From Siphonodentalium dalli (lineage: Eukaryota; Mollusca; Scaphopoda; Gadilida; Siphonodentaliidae): a DNA stretch of 64,000 nt. This document shows positions 12,201 through 27,200 of this stretch, in pieces (positions within the stretch are counted from its first letter, which is position 1; the number at the start of each line of letters is the position of its first letter). The stretch spans positions 131,585,282 through 131,649,281 of the forward strand of contig CP136062.1 in the NCBI GenBank assembly GCA_032622095.1. The letters are read 5' to 3'. The translations under genes were made by a program, and so were the position numbers. The notes beneath the pieces are model-generated. The model was given only the letters and a program-made list of their open reading frames with translations, ran no database searches and was not told the DNA's origin.

Positions 12201-15200
12201 CTTCTATAACAGACGTTACGCCCAGAATCGTGGGGGGGAGTTATATTGTTTGTATGTCTTCGGATTAGGTCAAATGGAAGCTTTGCGTGTATGAACATAG
12301 AGGGCCGCCTTTCCCAAACATGATATCAAACATTGTATATATCACTATAATATCAGAGGTCCATTAAATGTCAAAGCAATGAGATGTATAAGTAAACAAA
12401 GCCTAATCTTCCAGAGAATTTCGTTTTGTCGCGCTATCAGAAAATGGGATGTAAACAATACATTAAATGATTGTATCATCACTAAAACTTTTTCCATCAC
12501 GGTAGATGATATATCATTTTGAAGAAAGATTAATTGTGGACATGTGAGGTGATCAACCACATTCCAGGAATTACATGAATGCCTGGGCTCCACGTTTACA
12601 TGTACTACGTCTTTTGAATGAACATCCATTATAGAAGAGCAACGCGGCGGGACTCGGTCCAAAAACATCATCATCCCAACTGATATATCCCAAGCTGTTG
12701 TAGATCGAGAAGACTTTGTCTACCCCTTCAAGTGATATCAGAAACTCACTGGCTTTGTTGTCTTGTGTGGTCAGTGCAGATAACTTAGTCAGTGTGAATA
12801 TATGCTCTGTGTCTTCTAGTGTGTCCATCGGTGCACCATTAGCTGCATTGGTCGGGTATGTTGCCTGCTCCACAACACAATTCTCCTCTGCCAATGAATC
12901 TGCATTAACACAATAATTTTATAATTGGACCTGATTGGAGTAGCACATATTCAAGTCGCACCCTTTCTATACATTCGGTTATAGTGTTATATATGGGAAT
13001 GGTATATTATTCATTTAAATGGGTCTTCAGGATAAATTAGCAGGCGACAGTCAGACACAAAGATAATACAAGTGCTGAAGGATTCAATTCATTGGTGGGA
13101 CATTGGGTCCCATTAAACTGTTTTATAGGAGAAAATAACTCAGTTTATCATCCGTATGGCAACTCATAGATTTACCCAGGTATGCTAAGATTATCTTATA
13201 TTTGTGTAACAATATCATACATATAAATTCTCATATTTTTTGTGTAACATGTAATTTATGAAAAATTTATGTGGGCAGCGATACCCTTTGTATTAAGTTG
13301 AAAAACTTGGGGCTCAATCCCTTTGCTATGCATATATACAATAAAATATGTTTTCCCCAAAAAAAACTTACCACATGAGTCAGAAAGGTCCATCTCTGAC
13401 TCGGATGTCTTAAACAGATCACCGCGGTCAATGCATTTCAGATCGGATGCTAACGAAACACATCGCTGACAACTTGGCTTATTTATTTCTGGTTCTTCTT
13501 CTTTCACGGGTTCTGTGGCTCTTGAATACACTTCTTCCTCAATATCTGAAATAATTTAAAGATCGGAATTGTGGTGGAAAAACTACGCACCAACTAGAAG
13601 ATTGGGGTATACTCAGGATTACTAATGTGTCTGTTCAATGCATCAATCTGTGCATCTGAAGTAGGTCTGTAACAATACACCTCTGCTACGATATGATATT
13701 ACAAATCACAAATTTTGCTCACAATACAATATGATTATGCGATTCACTTTAGACTAGGGCCCGCCCTGCGAATTGAATGGATGTGATTCAGAATCGTTTG
13801 TCAGATATGATTCGATTCGAAATCAGTTGCCCTGCTTCAAATTTTATCGAATCTGTTCTCTCAGGTGCATTGACTGCATGCCTTTGGTTTCTATAGAATA
13901 CAGAGAAATTACAACATGGTTATTGTGCTAAGAATCTTGGTGAAACTAGCAAAGACATGCACATTCTATAAATAGACCACCCAATTATTTAATTCATTAT
14001 TATCTCCAGGAACTCCAGGAGTTGAATGTCACAAGAGAATTAAAGCCAAACTAATTCGACAATCTCACGTCTTCATTCCATATACTGCCATAGGTCAAGG
14101 AGTTCAGAATGTTACATTTAACTGGCAGATTTCAGTACAACACACGGATTGACTAAGTTTGCAGAGTACGAAAGCACATTATAAAGAGTTACTCCCCATC
14201 CACCACTCATCGCATCAATGATTGACATACATCAGTATTTATGCGGAAAATTATATGCATGCATATTGCACTGAAGAAGCATTAATATGCTTATGTAATA
14301 TAAAATCCATTGATAATGAGTTATATAGAGCTTTTCGGTTCGTTACAGCTACCAATTTAAGTGTTACCCGAACTGTTCCACCTCTTCACTGTTGATACAT
14401 TCAATATAACGATTTGATTCGAAATTCAATGCGATTTCGAATCTGTTACAAAATTTGATTCGAAATGAAAATCCCAGATTTGCAGGGCCCTACATCAGAC
14501 TTAAACAAGCAGTCGATGACAGCAGTATCCCCTGCCTGAGTTGAGGATGGGCATTTTCAAAAGATACTAAAAATTAATTGAAACCAGTTAATATTTGTTT
14601 GAAATTGGTTAATATCTGTTTTAGTTCGGGCTTAAAATTTAAATTGCAACACCAAAAAATTACAACTCTGGTAAAAATGATTGGCCAGGCCTAGTTTATG
14701 AACTTGTTTCAGAAACTCCCCTTGTGAACTCACATACCAAAAATCTTTCAAATCTGTTGATAATTGTTTCGAAATAAACCCCGGACAACTTTTTGTGGGT
14801 GCTAATTGCCAAAATAATACAAACAAAGGGCCCTAACTCTGATAAAAATGATTGGCCAGGCCTAGTTTGCGAACACGTTTCATAAACTCCCCTTGTGAAC
14901 TCCTACAAAAACAATTTCAAATCCATTGATAATTGTTCGAAATAAACTCCGGACAACTTTTCCTGCGCATCTCATCCAATATGACTTTTCACCACAACCT
15001 GGACTCATGCAAGAAAAACACATACTGTACACAACATTGTATAATAACTTTATACTAAAATAAACTAAAGTATATTAAATGCTAAAAAAATGCTATCAAA
15101 TGGCCGTAACTCAGGTTAAAAGGTAAGGCCAGGACGAGTTTACGAAATCGTGAACTCATATACCAAAGATCTTTGAAATCTGTTGATTATACAGTTCGAA

Positions 15201-18200
15201 ATAATGCCCGCACAACTTTTCATGGTTGCTAAATGCCAAAAAATGATAATCAAAGGGCCATAACTCTGGTGAACATGTTTTTAGAAACTCCTCTTGTGAA
15301 CTCGTATACCAAAAATCTTTCAAATCCGTTGATAATTGTTTGAAAAAAAACCCTTGACAAATGTGTGCTAAATGCCAAAAAAATACAATTAAAGGGCCCT
15401 AACTCTGGTAAAATTACATGACCGGGCCTAGTTTGTGAACTCGTTTCAGATACTCCTTTTGTGAACTCACACACCAAAGATCTTTGAAATCCGTTGATAA
15501 TTGTTCAAAATAACCCCTGGACAACTTTTTGTGGGTGCCAAACGCAAAAAAATGACAATCAAAGGGCCGTAACTCTGGTGAAATGTCCGATCAGGCCTCG
15601 TTTGCGAACTCATTTCAGATATTCCCCTTGTGAACTCATATACCAAAAATCTGTTAAATCCATTGATAATTGATCGACATAACCTCAATACAACTTTTTG
15701 GGCCAACAGACAGGCCAGACCCATCGCTAAATTTGGGCGGGGATAAAAAAAAAATGAAATTTTAACCAGCAGTGACGAATGGTGGTCTGGTATAATGATA
15801 ATTCCATTTCTCATTTCCAATAGCATACCATTCCATACCTAAGCTTCTAGTCATACTGAAACAATTGAATTTAACGTTTAGCTTACGTTTCGTTGGACAC
15901 TAGTGTTGAACACTAGATTTACCTCTCATAGCCATAAAGGAATTGTATATGTGGTAACATTGCAGACGACAAAATATATCAAAATGTAGGAATAAATGCA
16001 ACACTATACATCTGTTAAAACGGTGAGAGCTTTCCGATGAATGGCAGCAAGCCATATTTCCGACTAAATCTTGAAAAATTTCCCATAATTCTGCTGTGGT
16101 TTAGGGGTCGATTATTTTGGACATTACTGTGGCTTAACAACTATAAGCCTATATTTTTTGTATTTCTGGTGTGTCTTCCCCATCACATGCCTTATACTTG
16201 ACATACTGAATAATGCTTCCCTGCCAATTTTTACTGAGTTATTATCCTTAATTGATTTGGATTTTTTCAGATTCTGAGCTTACATCAATTATAAAGTATA
16301 CATTGGAATACTGGGAACAGATACAGTAATGCTCTAAATAGTCGACTCCTTAACCACAGCAGAATTATGGGTAACTTTTCAGGATTTAGCTGGAAATATG
16401 GCTTGTTGCCATTAATCAGAAAGCTCTCACTGAGAGATTTCCGATGAATGGCAACAAGCCATATTTCCGACTAAATCCTGAAAAGTTACCCATAATTCTG
16501 CTGTGGTTAAGGAGTCGATTACCTCTCATAGCCGGAAATATGGCTTGTTGCCATTCATCGGAAAGCTCTCAGTGAGAGCTTTCCGATGAATGGCAACAAG
16601 CCATATTTCCGGCTAAATCCTGAAAAGTTACCCATAATTCTGCTGTGGTTAAGGAGTCGATTATTTAGAGCATTACAGTAATACAAGTTAAGGATTCATA
16701 TTCATTGGTGGGAACTGTTCAGGTCGTTTGTTGAACTTATTATCTGAACATTTCTAAGGGAACTACTCATCAATGAATATTTAGTATAGAAAGGGTTAAC
16801 CATATAATAAACCATTGCTTACCATTATGCATTAATAGAGCAACTGTTTGTGGCACTCCTGGACCAACCTCAGGAATGTCTTTCTTGTACTCTGGAGACC
16901 TGCATGGACCCTACCAGAACAAAATATATACTGGGTTTAACTAACAATCAACGATTATAATATCATTGCCCTACTAACATTTCCTGATACACGAATAATA
17001 TGAGAGATAACATTGAGACTTATTATTCTTCAATCATGGGGTCTAATTTTTTGGAAATTTCATTCCTGACTTGACATTTAGTTTGAAATTTCACACCAAA
17101 AATATGTTGAAATTCTTCTGAGTTTGATTTTACAACCAGTAATTAGAGGGTAGTTGGTTGTTTTTAGACCAATAGTTGCATACAGTAAAACCTCTCCAAA
17201 CTGGACCCTCTATAAACCGAATCCCTCTCCATACTGAACAAGTTGTCTGGTCACGAATTTACCCAAGTGCATTCTCACTAAAAAATTACCTCTATAAACC
17301 GGAAACTCTCTATTCCGAACATCGCACGGCTTCTATAGTCCAAAAGCGAAAGAATACATTAATTTTTACCTACAAAATCCAAACGCGGAAACCGATAGAT
17401 TTGACATACCTGATGCTGAGCTCGTTTTGGCTCTAAAGTGTAGACTGGGGATCCTTTATAAGTTTAAATTTCTGGTCAATACCTTCAACTCTGAGTGGCG
17501 GCTTATTCGTTGTGACAGGTTGATTAAAACTTTATTGATGACAATACACTACCATCATGTACTTTAACTAAATAGTGTTTAGTTTGGACAGTGTTCATAA
17601 TAATAAGAGTCCAAGTCAGCTCAATGATTGATGTAAAAACATAGTGTCTGTGCTGTATTATCTGAGAAGTCACCATTGTTCAATCAAAGTGTTATATAAG
17701 CATACAATTATCTAATCAGACCACAGGGGCCTGTAACGCGCTCCGCTGTCCGCCCCCCTTTTGCGCTGCCCATATACACCGCTTCTATATACGCGCCTGC
17801 TTCACGTTAATGGTAGTATTATAGAGACAAGGGGAACTGTGGAAATTTACCTTTTTACCATCGCTCGGCAATCGGACAAATTTAGCCCATTCACCCCAGT
17901 AATGCTAACGATATAGCCACGGATGTATCGGCGAAGGATTCATCTTTCAATCAATACCACAAACTCCCATCAGAACCATTCATATACATAGCATTTGATA
18001 AATTTTAGAGCGCTTAGAAGATTAACATTGAAGGTTATGGATTTTAGTGTCCAAGCTACTTGTAAAACATTGTAATGTGCGAAACCATTTGATTGAGGGC
18101 TACTTACTTTCTTTATATGAACTATGGTAATCTGTTCTGATTCAGGGGTCATAGGGGCCAGCATCCTCATCATACATTATATAGACAACACTTTTGTATT

Positions 18201-21200
18201 TTATAAACTACATATATTTTTGAAAACCATACACCCCTGTTATGAAACACTTAATCTTGCATGTACCTAACAATATAAGCATTCCTCATTACACAGGTCA
18301 GATATGATCTTATCTGTCCATGTTTGATGAACAAATAACAACTGGGGAGAATGGGGGGTAGTAATTAAAGTACAATTTAAATATGAGATGGAATCCCATA
18401 CATGTATGTTGTTCTAAGCAGTCTGGCTTGTCAACAAATTATAATTTCTCTTTAGAAGTGAAAAAAAAAATAATATCTGGCATGTCAAAAGTGGCAGTGA
18501 TAGGGATTTATCACTTTCGCTTCCAATGAGTTAACTTAAACTCCTAAACATATCCTCCGAAATCACTAAACCATTGGAACTCACAGTGAGAGGACTTTGG
18601 GTGAATAGGGACAGAGTTATGATATTTATAACTACTCCTCCCCACCCCAAATACTTTAACCCCTTCTTAAGACAAATTATTTGAACTTTTGATTTCAAGT
18701 TGGGTACTAGCGTATGGATTCCTGTGATCATATCTTTGAAAAATTATCAGTTATAGCTAATCGCTATCGCCAAGGTATGGGTTAAACATCTGCCGATCAT
18801 GATCGGCCTCTCGTTGAAGTTTGTTAATTCTTGAGATGTGTAATATGTGGCCCAGAAACACGTGGTCAAACGGAGGGTCTCGAAAAATTGCGGATGAAGA
18901 TGGATAACTCTAAAATCAAGTGGTAATAAGGTCAAATTTTGTGATAATTTAGTGATAATATAGCCATATTTTGTTGAACAAAATGTTGATAAATAACAAG
19001 CTTTGAGAAATTTGATACCATAGTTGACAGTGGTTAGCATTATTTTGTTGTAATAAATCGATTCTGACAACTAAAGCATATTTTGAAGAAATGTTGTTGT
19101 TGTATCTTGATGGTATGGGGACTGTCAGATCGGATTGAGTACCTTTAATTAACTTTAATCAATAAAGTACCAACTAATATATTAACAATAGATTAAACAT
19201 GTTATAATAAGAATTAAAAACATAGTCTATTATTAAACTTTAAAGATATAATAAATGTATAGATAAGACAGGAAACCTGGAAACAATTAATTTTACAGTA
19301 ATTTTTTTAAATGTTTCTAAAAATGTCGCATCGTTAGTATGAGTGGGTCAGTCTGATTCAATTCACTTAATAAAGGCAACTGTGTGAATTGAAATCAGGG
19401 GTCATGGTCATGGCTATAGGGTCTCTGTTATGGGGGGTGTCCACCTTGAAATTTCCAAATTTCCAGCTGCAACCACCCCTCCAAAGAAGACCCTCCAGTG
19501 AAGTAGTGATGCAGACAAAGAAGTCTGGTCTTATCCAGTCCTCTGCGGTCCAGTTCTCATGCATAGACATTTACATGAATACATCGCTTAGTTTAGAAAA
19601 TAGTACAACATAACACTTGAAAATCAAGTCCACGGTGTTGAAATTATGATTGTTAACAATGTCCATAGAGCACACTGTCCTGTTTCAAAAAATTGTCATA
19701 ATGAGCATCAGTAAATTATCAATCTAGTATCCTTATTCTGCTTAGCATAGCAGTTGAGGTCTAAGCAGAGTGAGGTCCCCAGATTGTGAATTTGGTGATG
19801 CTAGCCTGCTATGAGCGATAAGCTCACTAAATTGACCCTCTGGTGACCTCTTTCTGTAAATGTCAGACACACTCTCTCCAGGCTTGTTCAGAAGGCAAAG
19901 ATGCATATTCACAATACATGTATTCCCATTCTTTATGATTATTAACCCTTTGAGTGCCAGGTCGATTTTTGTATCAACCCATATACCCTGTGCCAACGCA
20001 TTCTCTTATATATGCGAGTCGACCATAGGTCGCCTCGCATATATAAGAGAATGCTTCTTTTTTTTATACAATTTTTTTTTTTATTTTTTTTATACAATTT
20101 TTTTCAATTTTAATAATTTATTCTTATATTCTTTAACAGACTTATTTTGTAGGTTTAGGGCCGATGAGATCGGCCCCTGGCACTCAAAGGGGTTAATACT
20201 TACCTTCAATTTTGCAAGTTTTGTTCTCTCACATCTTCCAAAGAAACCTGAATGAAAATAAATCACTGAAAACCATATCTCACATACAACTAGACCTATT
20301 AACCCTTTACCCAACAAACCGGCCAAAAACGGCCAAATAAAGCTGCAACAGCCTAAATTAATATCTTGGGTCTGTCTCAATAAAACCATACAAATATGGA
20401 TATCATTAGAACCGGCTCATTGACCACATTGTGACGGTTACAGTTATGCCCTGTGCCAATGCATTCTCTTATATATGCGAGTCGACCATAGGTCGCCTCG
20501 CATATATAAGAGAATGCATTGGCCTAAAAAAAATCTTTATTTAACACTTTTTACCATTTTTTCTTACATTCTTTAACAATTTTATAATTTTTAATGTGTT
20601 AAGCCAATGCATTCTCTTATATATGCGAGGCGACCTATGGATAAAGGGTTAAAGGTACTCAATCCGAAGAGAGGTCCCCATATCAACAGATTCCAACAAC
20701 AACAATCCGATCAGAGGGTCCTATATTACTATTTCTTTGGCTTTGGGGGTAAAAAATATTTGATTCAAGTCGAGGAACCCATCAAACAAAGCTCAGAGTT
20801 ATTAGATATTGAATTTTGAAATTTGTTATTTACTCGAGATGAGTACTAATAATTGCCTTCAACTGCCGTAATCTGCTCGGGATGTGTACACCAAAATCTA
20901 TTCAAACAGACAAGGATGGATAACTCTAAAATCAAGTGGTAATAATAACGCAATTTTGACTGAGTTCTGGGCCAGAAAGTATTCCCGATAATGAAAAATA
21001 ATAGATTTCTAAAATCGATATCTAACAAATCTGAGCTTTGATGGGTGACTTCCTCGACTCGAATCAAATATTTTTGACCCCCGAAGCCATTGAAATAGTA
21101 ATTGAGAGGAGTTTTATCGGATTGAGTACCTTTAACCCTTTCTATACTAAATGGATTCTCCCATTCTGTTACAACATTATACATTAATTGGAATGGTCTA

Positions 21201-24200
21201 TTATTATTTTGGAGGGGTGTTAATAGTAATAAAAGCAGACAGAAAATCAAATAGATATACTGGTTGTTTTGTAGAACATTTCCTGATGGGACTACTCGTC
21301 AATGAGTATTTAGTATAGAAAGGGTTAATTAGTAGAGTCGCTTATGTACTTTCGTGGGAATTTTTTTAACAAATGTAGAGACTATGATATTATGATAGGG
21401 TATCACTTACTTTGTCGGAAAAAGTTTGTTAGACTTCATGGGTCCGCGACTGGAGAGAATTATGACGTCACAAAGATGACGTCATTGTCAGTTCAGTTCA
21501 GATGTAGGGTTGTCATAAGAACTGACGAATTCAGCGCATATTTCTTAATAGTTATACATTATTTTCAGTTAGGGCAAATCAACAATAGTAGTTCTCGAAG
21601 TACAGTACCCAATTTCACGGGAAAATGTTATTCCAGTCAAAGATGGCTGCCAAAATGGCACTAAAAAATAAACAATTTAGCGATTTTCAAGAATCTCATG
21701 TAAATGACCTACCGTTTGGTATCGACTGCGAATTGTGACAATTCTGTGTTTAATTATTGCTTCAGCAATGTGGTGACCAATTGTATTGTACAAAACATGT
21801 TCGATCTGTCAAAAATCCACTTTAGACAATCGAATTATAGCATCTTGTCAAAAATTAATTCCGATATTGTAGCAATAGATTTAAAGAAATGAGCGGCATT
21901 CAGTGATGGGAAAGAAGTATTCGTGACACATACGGAATTATTATCACCCTTCAACAAAACTGTTCAATTTCATCCAAGATGGCTACCAAAATGGCAGTCA
22001 AAATAAAAAAAAAGTCAGTGTTCGTTACGGTACATCACCAAATGTTGCCCTGGCATTCCATCATGGTGAATTAGGTTAATCGGCTACTTTTAAGTAAATG
22101 CGCATAGCTTTAATTTCTTATACACATTAGCGATGTCCTATACGGCATACGCGGCATTTCTTCAAATTTCCTGACATTAAGAGAGGAGGGTGTTGAAGAG
22201 AAAATCCAACTCACTATGTGAAATTAGAAAGTATCTTAGACCGCCAACTTAGCTTGGGGTAGGCAATTGTTACTATTCCAATGTCTATAATTCTGTGCTA
22301 TACTCTAAGCCAAAGTACTAAGTGAGAAGTATTGGTGGTTACCATATCAAATGTGGTAATTGACGATGCAGTTAATCGTTAGTGTTGTAGTGACATATCG
22401 GTAGAAAATGCATAGTGTATCATAGCAGGTAGCAATACGCAATTTTTTATCGTGATAGCTATGAAGTGGGATTGTACTTCTCAGCTATACTATGAATCTT
22501 GGCAAGCAAGAAACAACACATCCTTGTTTATAAAACACAAACAATAGTAGAATTAATGCTATGGCTGTCATTTGGCCTGCTTGTCTTACTGTTAGTTGCG
22601 CTGTAACCTTTAATTAAATTTGCATGGTAACACCATTTGAACCTCGTTTAGCTGAACTTAGCAGGTTTCAATCGTATTGATAACCACGGCAGATCAAAAT
22701 AGAATATACACCTATAGGTGGGTAATATATCCGTATAAGTGGTAGTGCCCCGTATCAAGCTTAAAGTGATATATTGTGAATACCAGGTTCTGAAATCTGG
22801 ATGATTGTTTTCACCAAAGTAGTCCAACCACTTTCATTGCAAATGTGGAGTTTTGAAAAGTTAATATAAGTTAGTGACCCCACAGGACATGTTATTCAGT
22901 TGAAATGAACATTGCCATACACCAGGCTAGATCCCCACACACGGGCGAAGTGGTATGTCTGGTTCTTGGCTTCCCTCGTGTTCAGTTAATTTGTGGTAGC
23001 CACACAAAGTGATTCGCCCAATACACGAAAGGTGGCTTGGCATGAACACGGTAGGCTGGTATGGACCATTGATAGTATACAGCAAACTAATATCCCATAT
23101 TGATTTCTATGATATAGGCATGTGGAAAGTTTAGTGAGACAATGCATTACGTTTGTACACCAGTTTAATAGGAAAGTGGTTCTGGGCAATGGTTATGACT
23201 GTGCTGCCGGTCGCACTTGATTAGCGGTTATTTTGAAGTTTATCGAAATCAACAGGGACTGCGCAACTGCTTTGCATATCCAACCATGCAGCTTACATGA
23301 CAAAAGAATGTGAAAGGTAAGCACAATAGATACGAGCCAAAAATAGACAGGCGATACTTATTATGATACTAATTCCCGCGTTTTGACAAACTATACGACC
23401 ACACGGTGAGAAACGGGTGAAACGTCCATTGGTAGTGATGGGACTTCCGGTCTCATGTCATCAGTTTGATTTATTATGTCCAATATACTCTGAAATCCAG
23501 GTTCTTAATACTGAATGACATTATGGGGCAACGCAGTCCTCTAACTTCTTACAACATAATGTGAAGTAATATTTGGAGTTAATAATAGTTCAAGACGTGC
23601 CATGTTGATTCTGGTTATAACGTTATCATGAACCAAAGGAAATGTGGAAATGAAGGAAGTTTAATTTGCACGCGTAACTACGGAGGTGGCCATGGTTCAC
23701 TATAATAATAATGGCATCTTTCAGATCATATTATATAGGCCGATCCATATATATCCTAATGACTCAAACTGTTCTAATTCTATTCGACTAGGAGTTATCA
23801 GATCAGTCTGGCTATATCCCATAAATTGTATATATCATGCTGCATTCATGCATCTTGATAATCCCACCAACCAAGTGGCATATATAGATTAACTTCAGCA
23901 GAACACTGTCATGGTGAGGCTATTGTACGCAGATCTACATACATGTTCACGTGAAAATCAATCCAGTTTGATCCGATAGACTTTAGTTTAAACAGTATTT
24001 ATTCCATGAATAATACAAAAACTATTAGTATACGTTTAATCGTGGACCGGATTCGACATCAACTGTGCAGGCTTATGTGAGTAATTTCCGGGAATCATTT
24101 TATACTCACCCCACCTAACTATAGTGTTATGGTCCAGATACACATTGCGCTACTTGTATATGAGACAAACTAATTATATACATGTGTACATATATGCAGT

Positions 24201-27200
24201 GATACATAAATATGCTAATATCGCTATAATACAAGTAAATATATTGCTTAAGTTCTAGTTCAAATTTGTCAAGATCCCATCTTGGTCGTCATAGTAATGC
24301 ACGTGTGGAAATGTAGCGGTACTTAGTATGAACTGGTAACAAGAAGCAGTCTAAACATGAAGCAATCATCAACATTTCTTCCTGCACATATGTTCGCCAG
24401 AATGGTAGAATGGGGTTTCTGATAATTTTGTGTCGATTTTCCATTGCAATCGCCAAGAGTACCCATACAAGGATTGATTTTACGGATATTTATGGACTTT
24501 TATGGATATTATGTCAGAAAACGTCTGTGTAACTTCGACAGACTATCCAACCTCGTTCATCTACAAGACTATACTGGCGGTATACATGTATCATGGTGAA
24601 ATGGAAAAGAATAAAGTATAGCTAGAATATCTTAACAAGGCTCCGGGCGATCTCCTGGTTTATATTTTCAATTTCAGGCTTCAAAAGCCAGCTAACCGTT
24701 AGCTATATACAGTAATCTGATTGAGTCCGTCGCTAGACCTTTTAGTATACGAGTAGATAAACTCAATCGTTATCGATATGCAAGAACGTATGGCGATCAC
24801 ATGCATGATTTGATCATTGGTAGCTGAAATCGCCTGAAGTTGGAAACTTCACTATTATCTCCACATACCACGTAAGTCTCTAATAAATTATTTATATAAT
24901 ATCAGAATCGAGTTTGGCACAAATCCATATACTTAACGTGCTTGAACATATATTTCAGTTTTATATATTTCTCACCGAAAGCCCATGTATGGCAATGATA
25001 TGCGTATGTACCTTTCTTGCACGCTGTGATATATCCGGAAATATATCTATTTTAATGTCAAATTTCGCCATTTCCGCCACATTGGCGGCCATCTCGATTA
25101 CAATGAGATATTAATAACTCCGGATAATCTAAATCGGAGTACATTCATTCATATATCTAACACCGAGATATCGTTCTCCTGTTGTGGACATGTTATTTGA
25201 CGTGTGCAAATATAATGTTTGGCGAATTTTCACGATGCTTATTTGGACAATAATTGTCATATGAACTCGCATATTGAGTCATTGCGGAAAGACAACTACT
25301 ATGAATGTTCCGTAACATGGCGAATATTTATTTGGAAGAAGCAAATTAGTCTACTACATCCACCTTCTACATGACATAAACGTAATTGGATTAAAAAGGG
25401 TAAAAATTGCGTATTATCGTATTTTGGCCGCCATCTTGGAAGCCATCTTGGATTAAGTTGACAGTTTCTGGATCCAGTTAGATGTAAATACCTTATGTAA
25501 TGATCATACTCATTTCCATCATCGATTATTTCTAAATTTCTATAAGGATATAGTTAGAAGAAAAAAAAGTTTATTTTGGCGAAAGTCATACCAATTCCTT
25601 CAAGTTATCGCATTTGGAGAAGACAATCAAGGTTATGATTCAAGAAATCAACTAATGTGATGCCTAAGTGAGCTGCTATCAAGATTGAAGAGAAGTATAT
25701 TCCCTAATCGTCACCAGTTCAATACAATCGGAAATGATGTAGGCGACATGTATGGAAAATCATCAATTTCCCCATTTCCGGTCGCCATTTTGGCGGCCAT
25801 CTTTGATCGAGAGGACAAATTTTTATATAAAAATATAACATGGCGTCACACCATACACGGTACAAAAGGATTGTCATTTATTTTATATCAAAATTTTATT
25901 TTTATCATGATATCTAACAATGGCGAACTTAAAAAAATGAGCATGGCGGCCATCTTTGTGACGTCATCAGACCACCCAGTCACGACCCCATGGGGTCTAA
26001 CAAATTTTTTTCTGAAGTAGAGACCATATACTGGCTCATGAACATGGTCTCTATATTTGTTCATGAATTTCCCACGGGAGCCCAAAATCTGACATAAGCG
26101 ACTCTACTAAATACAAAATAACGTTTATATGTTTCAAGAATGAGATGGCTTTGGTAATGTGAAGATTGAAATTGATAACAGTTTCTGTCAGCGGAAATGT
26201 TAAAGGGGTACTGTACACTAAAATCCGACCATTTATCGGACCATCTCCTTTTATACTCAACAGAATATATGCAACAACTGAATGAATTTGAGCCATGGAT
26301 TAAAGCAAATTACGCTAGTGTGCTTCGTGAACAATGCAAACAACATGTTAATTATAATGAAAATGAATTTATGACTCCATTTATTCATTTTAATTATAAT
26401 TACCATGTTTTTTGCATCGTTCATCTCGTATTATACTAAAACAAATATATGCGACAAATGAATGAATTTGAGTCATGGGTGAATGAGAATACACTCATTT
26501 AATTTATGATATTTATGATAACATGGTAATTATAATGAAAATGAGTTTATGGCTCGAGTCATTAACTCATTTTCTTTATAATTACCCTGTTATTTACATT
26601 GTTCATAGAATACATGGGTGTATTTTGCACTAATCCATGGCTCAAATTCATTCATTTATTGCATATAGCCTGTTGAGTATAAAAATAGATGGTCCCATAA
26701 ATGGTTGGATTTAGTGTATAGTATCCCTTTAATAATTCATTAGTCTATATTCCTTTCTTTATTAAATACTCATTGGCAAGTAGTTACCTTTAGGAAATGT
26801 TCAGATAATAAGTTCATTAAAACAGCCATAGGTCATTTATTATCTTAAGATTTCCCACCAATGAATTGAAATAATTCTGTACTTGTATATATATGTGTTT
26901 ATCTGTCTGCCGTCTGCTTATTGTTTTCTGAACATCCATCCAGATGATTAATAGACCACTCCGATGTATAATTCATGATGGGAGAATCCATTCAGTAAAG
27001 AACGGGATATATAAGCATTGGTGCAGTTGAGCACTGGCAATATTTCATGAAGTTTTGTTATCTTTCGTATAAAGGCACGCATTGCCTTCGTTATAGGTTA
27101 TAATTTAGAAATAAAAGTTGCCAAATTATGAAAATGGTTTGGTGTCACTTTTTTCGTTGTTATCCTGCTGCCGATACTTTCATGCATTTTGGCGAAACAC

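Noticed and set aside
20451-20525. Regular palindromes considered as a CRISPR-like array
   Set aside because: The copies are dispersed inside separate TTAA elements, without uniform spacers, in clearly eukaryotic DNA.
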